DNA of 64,000 bases from Acinetobacter chinensis (GTDB taxonomy: Bacteria; Pseudomonadota; Gammaproteobacteria; Pseudomonadales; Moraxellaceae): the NCBI RefSeq assembly GCF_002165375.2, contig NZ_CP032134.1:930001-994000 (forward strand). Reading direction: 5' to 3'. The position numbers and the translations under genes are program-made. Below, piece after piece: positions 16,839 through 24,613 of this stretch (positions within the stretch are counted from its first letter, which is position 1; every line of letters starts with the position of its first letter). Below the pieces are notes generated by a model. That model was given only the letters and a program-made list of their open reading frames with translations. It made no database searches and was not told the DNA's origin.

Positions 16839-18728
16839 TCAGTCGTTTTCCAGGAAAGAACGTAAGTGTTCTGAGCGGGAAGGGTGACGTAATTTACGCA
16901 GCGCTTTCGCTTCGATCTGACGGATACGTTCACGGGTCACATCAAACTGTTTACCTACTTCTTCGAGAGTATGGTCAGTTGGCATATCAATACCGAAACG
17001 CATTTTCAGAACTTTTGCTTCACGTTCAGTCAGGTTTTCCAGGACTTCACGGGTTGCTTCTTTTAAGCCTTCTGAAGTCGCAGCATCTACAGGAGATGTA
17101 ATGTTGCTGTCTTCAATGAAGTCACCAAGATGCGAATCTTCATCATCACCGATTGGCGTTTCCATGGAAATCGGTTCTTTGGCAATTTTAAGCACTTTAC
17201 GTACTTTCACTTCGTCCATTTCCAGGCGTTCGCCCAGTTCTTCAGGGGTAGGCTCACGACCCATTTCCTGAAGCAGCTGACGGGATACACGGTTGATCTT
17301 GTTGATCGTTTCGATCATGTGTACTGGAATACGGATTGTACGTGCCTGATCCGCGATTGAACGCGTGATTGCCTGACGGATCCACCATGTTGCATAAGTT
17401 GAGAACTTATAACCACGACGGTATTCAAACTTATCCACGGCTTTCATCAGACCGATGTTACCTTCCTGAATCAGATCCAGGAACTGCAAGCCACGGTTGG
17501 TGTATTTTTTCGCAATTGAGATCACCAGACGTAAGTTGGCTTCGACCATTTCTTTTTTCGCACGACGGGCTTTTGCTTCACCAACCGCCATACGTTTGGA
17601 AATGTCTTTAATGTCTTTTACATTTAAGCCAAGTTCTTTCTCAAGATCTGCAATTTTCTGCTGGAATGCCAGTACATCAGGGCGAACTTTTTCAAGATAG
17701 CCTTTCAGTTCAGCAGGCGCTTTGGCAATCTGCTCATCCAGCCATGCAGGATTTGATTCCTGACCTGGGAAAGAAGTACGGAACTGAGTACGGTCCATAC
17801 GGCCACGACGGACCGCATAACGCATCACTTCACGTTCAGAAGTACGGATCTGTTCATGTGTGCCACGGATCATTTCTGAAATAATATCGAAAAGACGTGG
17901 AGTGAATTTGAACATCATAAAGACAGCGGCAAGTGCCTCCATCGCTTCAGTACCCTGAGCGCTGTTTCGTCCATGCTGTGCAATTGCCTGTTTCGCAGTG
18001 TTCCAGGCATTTTCCAGTTCTTCAAAACGTGCTTTTGCAATTTCAGGATCCGGACCTGATTCGCCTTCAGAGTCATCATCACCCTCAGACTCTTCCTCTT
18101 CATCATCGTCATCCAGTTTTACATCCTTGGTTGGCTTTTTAGATGAATCTTCTTCGTCTTCAAGTTCTTCTGCGCTGTCTTCCAGTACTTCTGGAATATC
18201 TTCATCTGTTTCAGGGTCTAAATAACCTGATAAAATATCGGCAAGACGGCGCTCACCGGTTTCGTATTCTTTGTATTCCTGAAGAACCACTTCCACTGCA
18301 TTTGGCCAGTAGGCAATCGAGTTCAGAACGTCGCGGATACCTTCCTCGATACGTTTTGCAATACTGATTTCGCCTTCACGGGTCAACAGTTCAACGGTAC
18401 CCATTTCACGCATATACATACGGACAGGGTCTGTGGTTCGACCAGGTTCATTTTCAACAGATGCAAGTACCGCAGCGGCTTCTTCTTCTGCAACCTCATC
18501 GGCTGCTTCCGCGTTGTCACCGAACATCGTATCGTCAGATTCAGGCGCACGTTCGTGTACAGGAATACCAACGTCCTGAAGCATCTGAATAATGTCTTCA
18601 ATCTGCTCGCTTTCTGTGATTGAGTCCGGCAGATGATCGTTAACTTCAGCGTAAGTTAAGTAACCCTGTTCCTTGCCTCGGCTAATCAGCGCCGCTACCT
18701 GTGAAGTAGGGGAAGTCATATCGCTCAT
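16839..18728 (-). CDS. rpoD: RNA polymerase primary sigma factor 70
   Basis: Housekeeping sigma factor, 629 aa. Region 1.1 is at the N-terminus. Region 1.2 (DPVRMYMREMGTVELLTREGE) is near 100. A very acidic non-conserved insert lies at about 180-225. The region 2 core (NLRLVISIAKKYTNRGLQFLDLIQEGNIGLMKAVDKFEYRRG split over about 395-440, then YATWWIRQAI) is intact. Regions 3 and 4 include the helix-turn-helix TLEEVGKQFDVTRERIRQIEAKALRKLR near the C-terminus. Single-gene unit, divergent from the small acidic protein gene. Confidence 0.97.
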   Translation of the reverse strand: MSDMTSPTSQVAALISRGKEQGYLTYAEVNDHLPDSITESEQIEDIIQMLQDVGIPVHERAPESDDTMFGDNAEAADEVAEEEAAAVLASVENEPGRTTDPVRMYMREMGTVELLTREGEISIAKRIEEGIRDVLNSIAYWPNAVEVVLQEYKEYETGERRLADILSGYLDPETDEDIPEVLEDSAEELEDEEDSSKKPTKDVKLDDDDEEEESEGDDDSEGESGPDPEIAKARFEELENAWNTAKQAIAQHGRNSAQGTEAMEALAAVFMMFKFTPRLFDIISEMIRGTHEQIRTSEREVMRYAVRRGRMDRTQFRTSFPGQESNPAWLDEQIAKAPAELKGYLEKVRPDVLAFQQKIADLEKELGLNVKDIKDISKRMAVGEAKARRAKKEMVEANLRLVISIAKKYTNRGLQFLDLIQEGNIGLMKAVDKFEYRRGYKFSTYATWWIRQAITRSIADQARTIRIPVHMIETINKINRVSRQLLQEMGREPTPEELGERLEMDEVKVRKVLKIAKEPISMETPIGDDEDSHLGDFIEDSNITSPVDAATSEGLKEATREVLENLTEREAKVLKMRFGIDMPTDHTLEEVGKQFDVTRERIRQIEAKALRKLRHPSRSEHLRSFLEND

Positions 18729-19094
18729 CTTTGCTTACTCTTCATTGAATCTGTGGCGGTAAAAAACCGTGCATGATAGCACAATTCGCTCAAAATACTT
18801 TCTGATTTGATCAGTCAGCAGTGAATTTATGTAGTTTGATTTAACAACTGCTTAACAGTATTGGGGCAATATAAAAACTTTCAAGTCCTGTCCCTGTTCG
18901 AGCTTCACACTTTGATGTTTACAGGGTGGTTTAAACTGAAAAATAACCGATTATAAATACACAATTTTATTAGGTGTATGCAAGAGGATAATATGCAATT
19001 GGTATAAAAAATCAAATAAAACTTGACAGGAAACTGTAAGAAAGATAAATAGCGCCTAGACCCATTCAAATTTTTTCATTATGAGGTAGTTTTA
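18729..19094. other. rpoD upstream / divergent intergenic region
   Basis: 366 bp, AT-rich, without a gene. It contains the strong plus-strand promoter described separately (19023-19051) and presumably the rpoD promoter(s) on the minus strand, which I could not place confidently. Confidence 0.55.
19023..19051 (+). promoter_or_regulatory. Strong sigma-70 promoter
   Basis: Consensus TTGACA (19023-19028), exactly 17-bp spacer and TAAATA (19046-19051). It lies 44 bp upstream of the GTG start of the small acidic protein gene. Confidence 0.75.
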
Positions 19095-19295
19095 GTGTCT
19101 TCTACAGATTTCGAACTGGATGATAGCTACGGTGATGATGATGTTAATTTCGAAGAGGCATCAAGTAAAATCAGTGCTAAAGAATCACTCGAAAAGCGCC
19201 GTCTGATTGATGACCTTCTCGCAAAGCGTCGCCTTGAACGTGAGCTGAAAGATTTCGATTATGATATTGATGACGACGATTTTGACGACGAGTAA
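19095..19295 (+). CDS. Small acidic protein, possibly PA3496-like
   Basis: A 66-aa protein with acidic ends (an Asp/Glu-rich N-terminus and a final YDIDDDDFDDE stretch) around a basic helical middle (KESLEKRRLIDDLLAKRRLERELKD). The overall pattern recalls the short PA3496-family proteins of pseudomonads, but the match is weak and from memory. GTG start with GAGG 8 bp upstream and a near-consensus promoter support it as a real gene. The UPF0149 gene follows 67 bp downstream, so the two are probably co-transcribed. Confidence 0.72.
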   Translation: MSSTDFELDDSYGDDDVNFEEASSKISAKESLEKRRLIDDLLAKRRLERELKDFDYDIDDDDFDDE

Positions 19296-19362
19296 AAAGT
19301 CATTGGGCAAGCTGGCTTTCGATGCTATGCTTTCACACTGATGAAAACCGCCTGGAAATAAC

Positions 19363-19890
19363 ATGAGTGCTTTGGATTTAGATCTGTTAAGTGATTATCT
19401 TGATGGGGACCAGAATGAATATGGTCTCGATTTTGCTGCGACACATGGCTTTTTATGTGCCATAGCAGTTGGTCCTCAGTTCGACAAATGGCTTGAAGAG
19501 CTGTTTGAGGGAAATCAGAGCAAAGCACCGAAAGAAATCGTAGCGCAGATTAAACTGTGGCTTGAAGACCTGCGTCAGAAACTTTCAAATGAAGAAGGGA
19601 TTGAATTTCCTTTTGAAATTGAAGAAGCGGATGTTGAATCGAGTCTGGGCGACTGGGCAGTCGGTTTTGTGGATGCAATGTTCCTGAATGAAGATGGATG
19701 GTTCACACCTGAATTTGAAGAGCAGGTGGTTGATCTGACCTTACCAATGATGGTTTTCAGTGGTGTCGATGATGAAGATCCGCAAATGGAGTCTTTCCGT
19801 CGCAATGGTCAGTTAATGGACGAAATTGCAGAAGAAATTCCTGAAAATCTGAATGAAATTTATCTGATGTTCCATACACCAGCTAAATAA
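19363..19890 (+). CDS. UPF0149/YecA-type protein
   Basis: A 175-aa cytosolic acidic protein. The N-terminal HGFLCAIAVGP (near 28-38) and the WLEDLRQKL and SLGDWAVGFVDAMFL segments match the UPF0149 (YgfB/YecA) family. There is no C-terminal SEC-C zinc motif, so it is the YgfB-like short form. Biochemical function is unsettled. It ends at a perfect terminator. Confidence 0.85.
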   Translation: MSALDLDLLSDYLDGDQNEYGLDFAATHGFLCAIAVGPQFDKWLEELFEGNQSKAPKEIVAQIKLWLEDLRQKLSNEEGIEFPFEIEEADVESSLGDWAVGFVDAMFLNEDGWFTPEFEEQVVDLTLPMMVFSGVDDEDPQMESFRRNGQLMDEIAEEIPENLNEIYLMFHTPAK

Positions 19891-19900
19891 TCTGTTCAGC

Positions 19901-19936
19901 AATAAAAAAGCACCTTACTTATGGTGCTTTTTTATT
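19901..19936 (+). terminator. Perfect 14-bp-stem terminator
   Basis: Arms 19901-19914 and 19923-19936 are exact complements around an 8-nt loop, with A and T runs on both sides; it can also serve the convergent minus-strand gene ending at 19962. Confidence 0.93.
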
Positions 19937-19961
19937 GCCTTGATGAAACGTGTCTGGGTGA

Positions 19962-20384
19962 TCAGTCTGAGATATTGATTCGGTTCAGACAGCGCTTGGC
20001 ATACCAGTGATATGCAACATGAAAAACTGCACCATGAATGGCAATCAGGCAGAGCATGATCACAGCAGACAGACCTATTCCTGCCTGATCAGCTGCCTGT
20101 AAAATCTGTTCAGCATCAGGATTCAGCATCACAAGAAAAAAGACAAACAGACTGCCAATAATAATAGCAACAGCAGATGATCCCCAGATCAGCTGTACTT
20201 TTTCCTCAGGAGTTGGCAGGCGTTTTTCCCGTTTTACAAAATGTCCTGCTGCAATGAAGGCTGAGGCAATCAAAGCAGGCAACAGGGTAATACCACTTAA
20301 ATTTAAAGCAATGATCAGTATGGTGGTCAGCAGCACCAGTGCAATGCTGTAGACGGATGCGAAATAAAGCAGATAATGTTTCAC
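19962..20384 (-). CDS. Four-helix membrane protein (ABZJ_00895-like)
   Basis: 140 aa with four hydrophobic segments (about 8-28, 30-48, 68-90 and 103-125) and short charged loops. It looks like the small Acinetobacter membrane proteins catalogued as ABZJ_00895 family; function unknown. It lies 31 bp after the DedA gene on the same strand and may share its transcript. Confidence 0.65.
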   Translation of the reverse strand: MKHYLLYFASVYSIALVLLTTILIIALNLSGITLLPALIASAFIAAGHFVKREKRLPTPEEKVQLIWGSSAVAIIIGSLFVFFLVMLNPDAEQILQAADQAGIGLSAVIMLCLIAIHGAVFHVAYHWYAKRCLNRINISD

Positions 20385-20415
20385 GTTCAGGTTACTCTAT
20401 GAATAATTTTTTTAT

Positions 20416-21024
20416 TCATTTTAGTGGCTTATGACTGTATTTACGGTATAGCCATACAGCAGAAAATGCAATACAGATTGCCACAATGATATAGCCGACC
20501 CGACTGAAAATCTGATGCATCAGTGCCTGATTTTCACCAAAGTAATAACCAACAGTAGCTAAAAAAGTCGTCCAGATAATGGTGCCTGATCCACTGTACA
20601 GCATGAATTTCCAGAAGGGCATGTGACTCATGCCTGCGGGTATACTGATCAGTGAGCGTACAGCGGGAATCATCCTACCGAAGAAAACGATACGGTGTCC
20701 GTAGCGTTCAAACCATTCCAGGGCTTTTTCCACATCTTCTTTTTTGATGAACAGATATTTACCGAAACGGTCAACCAGACCAAACAGTTTGTCATGTGAA
20801 ATTTTTCTTCCAGCCCAGTACAGCACTGCGGCAGCAATCAGTGAGCCGAGACTGCCTGCGATAATCACACCTGTCAGAAGAAGCTGTCCTTTGGAAGCGG
20901 TATAGCCCGCTGAAGGCATAATAATTTCAGAAGGGATTGGGGGAAATACATTATCCAGGAACATGAGCAAGGCAATACCGAAGTAGCCAAGTTGCTCCAT
21001 AATGGAAATAATCCATTCAGTCAT
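20416..21024 (-). CDS. DedA-family membrane protein
   Basis: A 202-aa inner-membrane protein of the DedA/SNARE-associated (VTT) superfamily, implicated in lipid-carrier translocation and envelope homeostasis. The reentrant-loop motif FPPIPSEIIMPSAGY (near 27-41), with its conserved acidic Glu, and the FFGRMIPAVRSLISIPAG motif (near 114-131) are both present. DedA proteins have been linked to undecaprenyl-phosphate recycling; the exact substrate of this member is unknown. Confidence 0.92.
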   Translation of the reverse strand: MTEWIISIMEQLGYFGIALLMFLDNVFPPIPSEIIMPSAGYTASKGQLLLTGVIIAGSLGSLIAAAVLYWAGRKISHDKLFGLVDRFGKYLFIKKEDVEKALEWFERYGHRIVFFGRMIPAVRSLISIPAGMSHMPFWKFMLYSGSGTIIWTTFLATVGYYFGENQALMHQIFSRVGYIIVAICIAFSAVWLYRKYSHKPLK

Positions 21025-21105
21025 ATTTGAAGTTCAGTCAGATTTTTTAACAGTTTAATTGAGCGGATTATTATGTATATATAAATTGTATTAATTTTAT
21101 GCGAC

Positions 21106-21138
21106 AAAAAAGGAGATTCATCTGAATCTCCCTTTTTT
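21106..21138. terminator. Terminator of trhO
   Basis: Stem around 21106-21120 / 21123-21138 with one mismatch, tight TC loop, A/T runs both sides. It lies downstream of the minus-strand trhO stop. Confidence 0.85.
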
Positions 21139-21159
21139 ACTTAAAATAATATTTCCAGT

Positions 21160-22092
21160 TTACAGGCGTTTACGTTTAGCTGCTGTAATCTGTGACTGAC
21201 GCATACGGAAACCTTCTTTTTGCTTCTCAGAAGTTTTGTCGATGCAGTACTTACAAGACACGCCATGCTCATAGCTAGGTAAAGCCACTTCTTCAGGAAC
21301 CAAAGGCCAACCACATGCGTGACATTTGGTATTTTCGCCTTCTTCCATACCATGCGTTACCGCAGTACGACCATCAAAGACGAAGCATTCACCTTCCCAC
21401 ATGCTTTCCTCAGCAGGGGTTTCTTCGAGGTATTTTAAAATACCGCCTTTTAGGTGATAAACCTCATTAAAGCCTTCCTGAAGAAGTAATGAAGTCGATT
21501 TTTCACAACGGATACCGCCGGTACAGAACATCGCGATTTTTTTATCTTTATGCTGTTCCAGCTCTTTTTTCACGTAATCTGGAAATTCACGGAAAGTTTC
21601 AGTTTTAGGGTCAATCGCACCCTTAAAAGTCCCTGCTTTATATTCATAATCATTACGTGTATCGATCAGGATCACATCGTCACGTGCAATCAGGTCATTC
21701 CATTCTTTAGGATCAAGATAGTGTCCAACCAGGTCACGTGGTTTAACTTCAACGCCTAAAGTCACGATTTCTTTTTTATGTTTAATTTTCATTTTACGGA
21801 ACGGTTTTTCTTCACTGTGCGATTCTTTATATTCCATCGTCGTGAAGCCTTCATCTAAAAGGAACTGATGAATCACATCAATCGCTTTACGGTCGCCCGC
21901 AACTGTTCCATTAATACCTTCATCTGCAACAATCAGAGTACCGCACAGGTTGATGGTTTTTACCAGGTCTAAAAGACGTTGTTGAAGATCGGCAGAATCT
22001 TGAACTTCTTTGAATTGATAAAGTGCGGCAACAACCCAACCAGAGGTCGCTTGCTGTTCTACAGGTGCAAGCTGTTCTACAGTAGCGTTCAT
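21160..22092 (-). CDS. trhO: tRNA uridine-34 hydroxylase, rhodanese-like
   Basis: Oxygen-dependent enzyme that makes 5-hydroxyuridine at tRNA wobble position 34 (formerly YceA). 310 aa from ATG 22092. An N-terminal acylphosphatase-like domain (about 20-100) is followed by a rhodanese domain with DTRNDYEYKAGTFKGAI near 140 and the active loop CTGGIRCEKS, then a Cys-rich C-terminal region (CHACGWPL, CKYCIDK). ATG 22092 is chosen over an upstream start 15 codons earlier because GGAG lies 6 bp before it. Confidence 0.92.
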   Translation of the reverse strand: MNATVEQLAPVEQQATSGWVVAALYQFKEVQDSADLQQRLLDLVKTINLCGTLIVADEGINGTVAGDRKAIDVIHQFLLDEGFTTMEYKESHSEEKPFRKMKIKHKKEIVTLGVEVKPRDLVGHYLDPKEWNDLIARDDVILIDTRNDYEYKAGTFKGAIDPKTETFREFPDYVKKELEQHKDKKIAMFCTGGIRCEKSTSLLLQEGFNEVYHLKGGILKYLEETPAEESMWEGECFVFDGRTAVTHGMEEGENTKCHACGWPLVPEEVALPSYEHGVSCKYCIDKTSEKQKEGFRMRQSQITAAKRKRL

Positions 22093-22234
22093 GGAGTACT
22101 CCAAATGTGTAAATACAGGATAAAATTTAAGGCGCACATTTTAACGTGATTTGCTCAGGTTTGCGAGAAAACCTTATTGAAAAAATGGGTTTTTCAAATC
22201 TTTGCAGTATGGGTATGATGCTGTCATATTTTGA

Positions 22235-22789
22235 ATGAACTGTGTATGGACGTTAATGTCAGTATTACAGGATGAATTATTTTTACAGGAGTCTGTTTTG
22301 AGTACTGATCGTCGAATTGCCTCATTAACCCCATGTGCAGGGCGTTGTTCAACGGTATTTGGTGATTCAGTATGTCGTGGTTGCCGCCGCTTTAATCACG
22401 AAGTGATTAAATGGAATACTTATACGGAAGAGCAACACAGTGCCGTCTGGAAACGGCTGGATGCACAGCTGGATCAGATTCTGATACCGATGTTGCCATT
22501 GGCGGACTTACGTCATGTAGAAGGTTTTGTACTTTCACGCAGAGTCCGTTTGCGTGATGATGCGTCTAAAGGACGAAAACTTTATCATGCGTTAAAAATA
22601 TGTGAAAAGAATAAAAATTTTACTGAAGACAGCGGTCTTGGAATCACTCAGAAGCAGGTCAAACCGATCTGGCAGGAGTTTGAACGGCGTGTACTGGCAC
22701 TGGCAACAGCAAGTTATGATCTGGCTTTTTTAAGAGCGGATGGGATCAGTCATCATCTGTTGCAGATGGATGAAGAGCAGGAGCTTTAA
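22235..22789 (+). CDS. DUF1289-domain protein
   Basis: Up to 184 aa. The DUF1289 part is near residues 32-75: TPCAGRCSTVFGDSVCRGCRRFNHEVIKW, with four cysteines in a CxxxC...CxxC pattern that may bind metal. A C-terminal helical part follows. The start is unsettled: ATG 22235 is the longest, ATG 22256 is plausible, and a TTG at 22298 has AGGAG 6 bp upstream. Function unknown. The lysE-type gene begins 9 bp downstream, so they form an operon. Confidence 0.75.
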   Translation: MNCVWTLMSVLQDELFLQESVLSTDRRIASLTPCAGRCSTVFGDSVCRGCRRFNHEVIKWNTYTEEQHSAVWKRLDAQLDQILIPMLPLADLRHVEGFVLSRRVRLRDDASKGRKLYHALKICEKNKNFTEDSGLGITQKQVKPIWQEFERRVLALATASYDLAFLRADGISHHLLQMDEEQEL

Positions 22790-22798
22790 TGATCATCA

Positions 22799-23449
22799 AT
22801 GGATTTTATTCTGAACAACATACTGTTGCTGGACATAAAAGTGGCTGAGTATCTGCTGTATTGTTTTGCTGTGGTGATTATGATTGCCACACCAGGTCCT
22901 GTAATGATGCTGGTGGCGAGTGCAGGTCTGAAGGGTGGTTATGCTCAGGCATTCAAAACCATTACTGGAACCAATCTTGCGTCCCTGGTTCTGATTACAT
23001 TGTCTGTACTGATTATTAAAGGCGCGGTTCATATTAATGAACAATGGCTCAGTACTGTGCAGATTCTGGGAAGTTCTTATATTGCCTGGCTTGGTATTCA
23101 GATCATAAGAGAAGCACGGACGGAAGTGCATCCTGCTGTTGGGGATGTTCAGAGTTCAGATGGCGGTTTTGTCCAGGGTTTTATGGTTGGGATTTCAAAT
23201 CCTAAAGACATTATTTTCTTTGCTTCATTTTTTCCACAGTTCATTCATATCACATCAGATCTCAATATCAGTCTTATGATTCTGACTTTCAGCTGGATTG
23301 TTCTGGATTTTGCCACGCTTTCGGTGGTTTATCTTGGGTTTAATAAACTGTCAGGCTCTAGTATTTATCGTTATCTGTTGCTTGCCTGTGGCTGTATTTT
23401 GATGGCTGTTGCAGTTTTTGGACTGTATTCAGGATTAAAAAACTTCTGA
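22799..23449 (+). CDS. LysE/RhtB-family exporter
   Basis: A 216-aa inner-membrane amino-acid or metabolite exporter with six hydrophobic segments. The N-terminal ATPGPVMMLVASAGLKGGYAQAF (near 30-52) is the family signature, and GISNPKDIIFFASFFPQFI (near 126-144) is the second typical motif. The substrate cannot be inferred. It is co-transcribed with the DUF1289 gene and ends at a clear terminator. Confidence 0.9.
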   Translation: MDFILNNILLLDIKVAEYLLYCFAVVIMIATPGPVMMLVASAGLKGGYAQAFKTITGTNLASLVLITLSVLIIKGAVHINEQWLSTVQILGSSYIAWLGIQIIREARTEVHPAVGDVQSSDGGFVQGFMVGISNPKDIIFFASFFPQFIHITSDLNISLMILTFSWIVLDFATLSVVYLGFNKLSGSSIYRYLLLACGCILMAVAVFGLYSGLKNF

Positions 23450-23481
23450 TGTTCAGTGGTTGTTAAACATTAATGAATCTA

Positions 23482-23516
23482 AAAAACTCCCATAGATTGA
23501 ATCTTTGGGAGTTTTT
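23482..23516. terminator. Terminator after the LysE-type gene
   Basis: Eleven-bp stem (23482-23492 with 23506-23516) with A and T runs; convergent with ribB and able to serve both. Confidence 0.9.
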
Positions 23517-23551
23517 CCTGTTGCTTAAATTAAACTAGAAACAGCAAAAAA

Positions 23552-24211
23552 TTATATGTTGTGAGTCAGTCGGTACTGAACCAGTTCTTCAATGGTGATC
23601 AAAGTCAGATCATGTGTCTGAGCATAAGCCAGGACCTGGATACCTGATGCCATTGTGCCATCTGGATTGGTCACTTCACACAGCACACCTGCGGGTTTTA
23701 AACCAGCTAAACGTGCCAGATCAATTGAACCTTCAGTATGTCCACGACGAGTAAGTACACCACCACTGCGACCACGTAAAGGAAAGACATGCCCAGGACG
23801 GTTTAGATCACTGGCAACGGCACCATCTTTAATTGCAGCATGAATCGTTGTGGTACGGTCTTTTGCCGATACGCCAGTGGTTACGCCTTCAGCAGCTTCA
23901 ATGGTGATGGTAAATGCCGTTTTAAACTGACTGGAGTTATCCTGAACCATTGATGGCAATTCAAGATGATCGGCAAGTTCATCAGTCAGTGTTAAACAGA
24001 CTATTCCAGAACCGTCACGGATCATACGTGCCATGGTTTCGACATTGAGGGTTTCGGCAGCAACGATCAGATCAGCTTCATTTTCACGATCAAAATCGTC
24101 CATGACCAGGACAGGTTTGCCCTGGCGCATATCTTCTAAAGCTTGTTGAATACGTTGCTCAGCAGGGGAAAGTGCCGAAAAGAAAATTTCAGGTTGAATT
24201 AAACTGGACAT
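23552..24211 (-). CDS. ribB: 3,4-dihydroxy-2-butanone-4-phosphate synthase
   Basis: Makes the four-carbon riboflavin precursor from ribulose 5-phosphate. 219 aa, stand-alone RibB without a GTP-cyclohydrolase II domain. Active-site segments are present: VMDDFDRENEADLI near 36-49, MARMIRDGSGIVC near 59-71, DRTTTIHAAI near 117 and RGHTEGSIDLARLAGL near 155-170. The ATG at 24211 gives the family N-terminus; the in-frame extension upstream reads through the riboswitch and is not real. Expression should be FMN-controlled by that element. Confidence 0.95.
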   Translation of the reverse strand: MSSLIQPEIFFSALSPAEQRIQQALEDMRQGKPVLVMDDFDRENEADLIVAAETLNVETMARMIRDGSGIVCLTLTDELADHLELPSMVQDNSSQFKTAFTITIEAAEGVTTGVSAKDRTTTIHAAIKDGAVASDLNRPGHVFPLRGRSGGVLTRRGHTEGSIDLARLAGLKPAGVLCEVTNPDGTMASGIQVLAYAQTHDLTLITIEELVQYRLTHNI

Positions 24212-24285
24212 TGAAACGCTCTCGTAAAAAATAAATACGGTTGAACATTTCAGGACATGTGAAATAGTGGCGCTACAAAACATTT

Positions 24286-24304
24286 TCCAATGCAGGGCAC
24301 TGGA
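24286..24304 (-). promoter_or_regulatory. Expression-platform hairpin of the ribB leader
   Basis: TCCAGTGC/GCATTGGA (24297-24304 with 24286-24293, one G-U pair) lies just after the aptamer on the minus strand, followed by AAAATGTTTTG. The T-run is poor, so transcription termination is uncertain; translation-level control is possible. Confidence 0.45.
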
Positions 24305-24317
24305 ATTTTTACTGTGA

Positions 24318-24478
24318 CGTCGTCTTCTTTCATCCGGACTATACCGTCGGCTTTGGGATCTCACCAAATCTGCGAATCACTGGAGAAGTGACTGGCTCGT
24401 GGGCTACTGAAACATCAAGGTAGAATGATGATTCAGATTACCACCGGTGGGGAATTACACCCCGCCCTGAAGCGATGT
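24318..24478 (-). promoter_or_regulatory. FMN riboswitch (RFN element)
   Basis: On the minus strand the element opens with CTTCAGGGCGGGGTG and continues AATTCCCCACCGG. It closes with the conserved AGTCCGGATGAAAGAAGA segment, all diagnostic of the FMN aptamer. It lies about 107 nt upstream of ribB. A variable central hairpin (CAGTCACTTCTCCAGTGA region) is present. FMN binding should lower ribB expression. Confidence 0.95.
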
Positions 24479-24613
24479 AAGATCATTATAGACTGTTTTA
24501 CAGTGTAGATATGTTTTTTGTTTAGAATGATCAGTACTATGAATAGAACAATCTGTGCTAAAGCATAGTGGATAAAATGTTGAATAATGAAAAATAAAGA
24601 TGGGGTATAGGCA

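Noticed and set aside
17915..18225. Overlapping Ser/Pro/Lys-rich frames opposite and beside rpoD
   Set aside because: Artefacts of the acidic-codon-rich insert of rpoD read in other frames.
24212..24367. N-terminal extension of RibB by 52 residues
   Set aside because: The frame reads into the FMN riboswitch; the family N-terminus starts at 24211.
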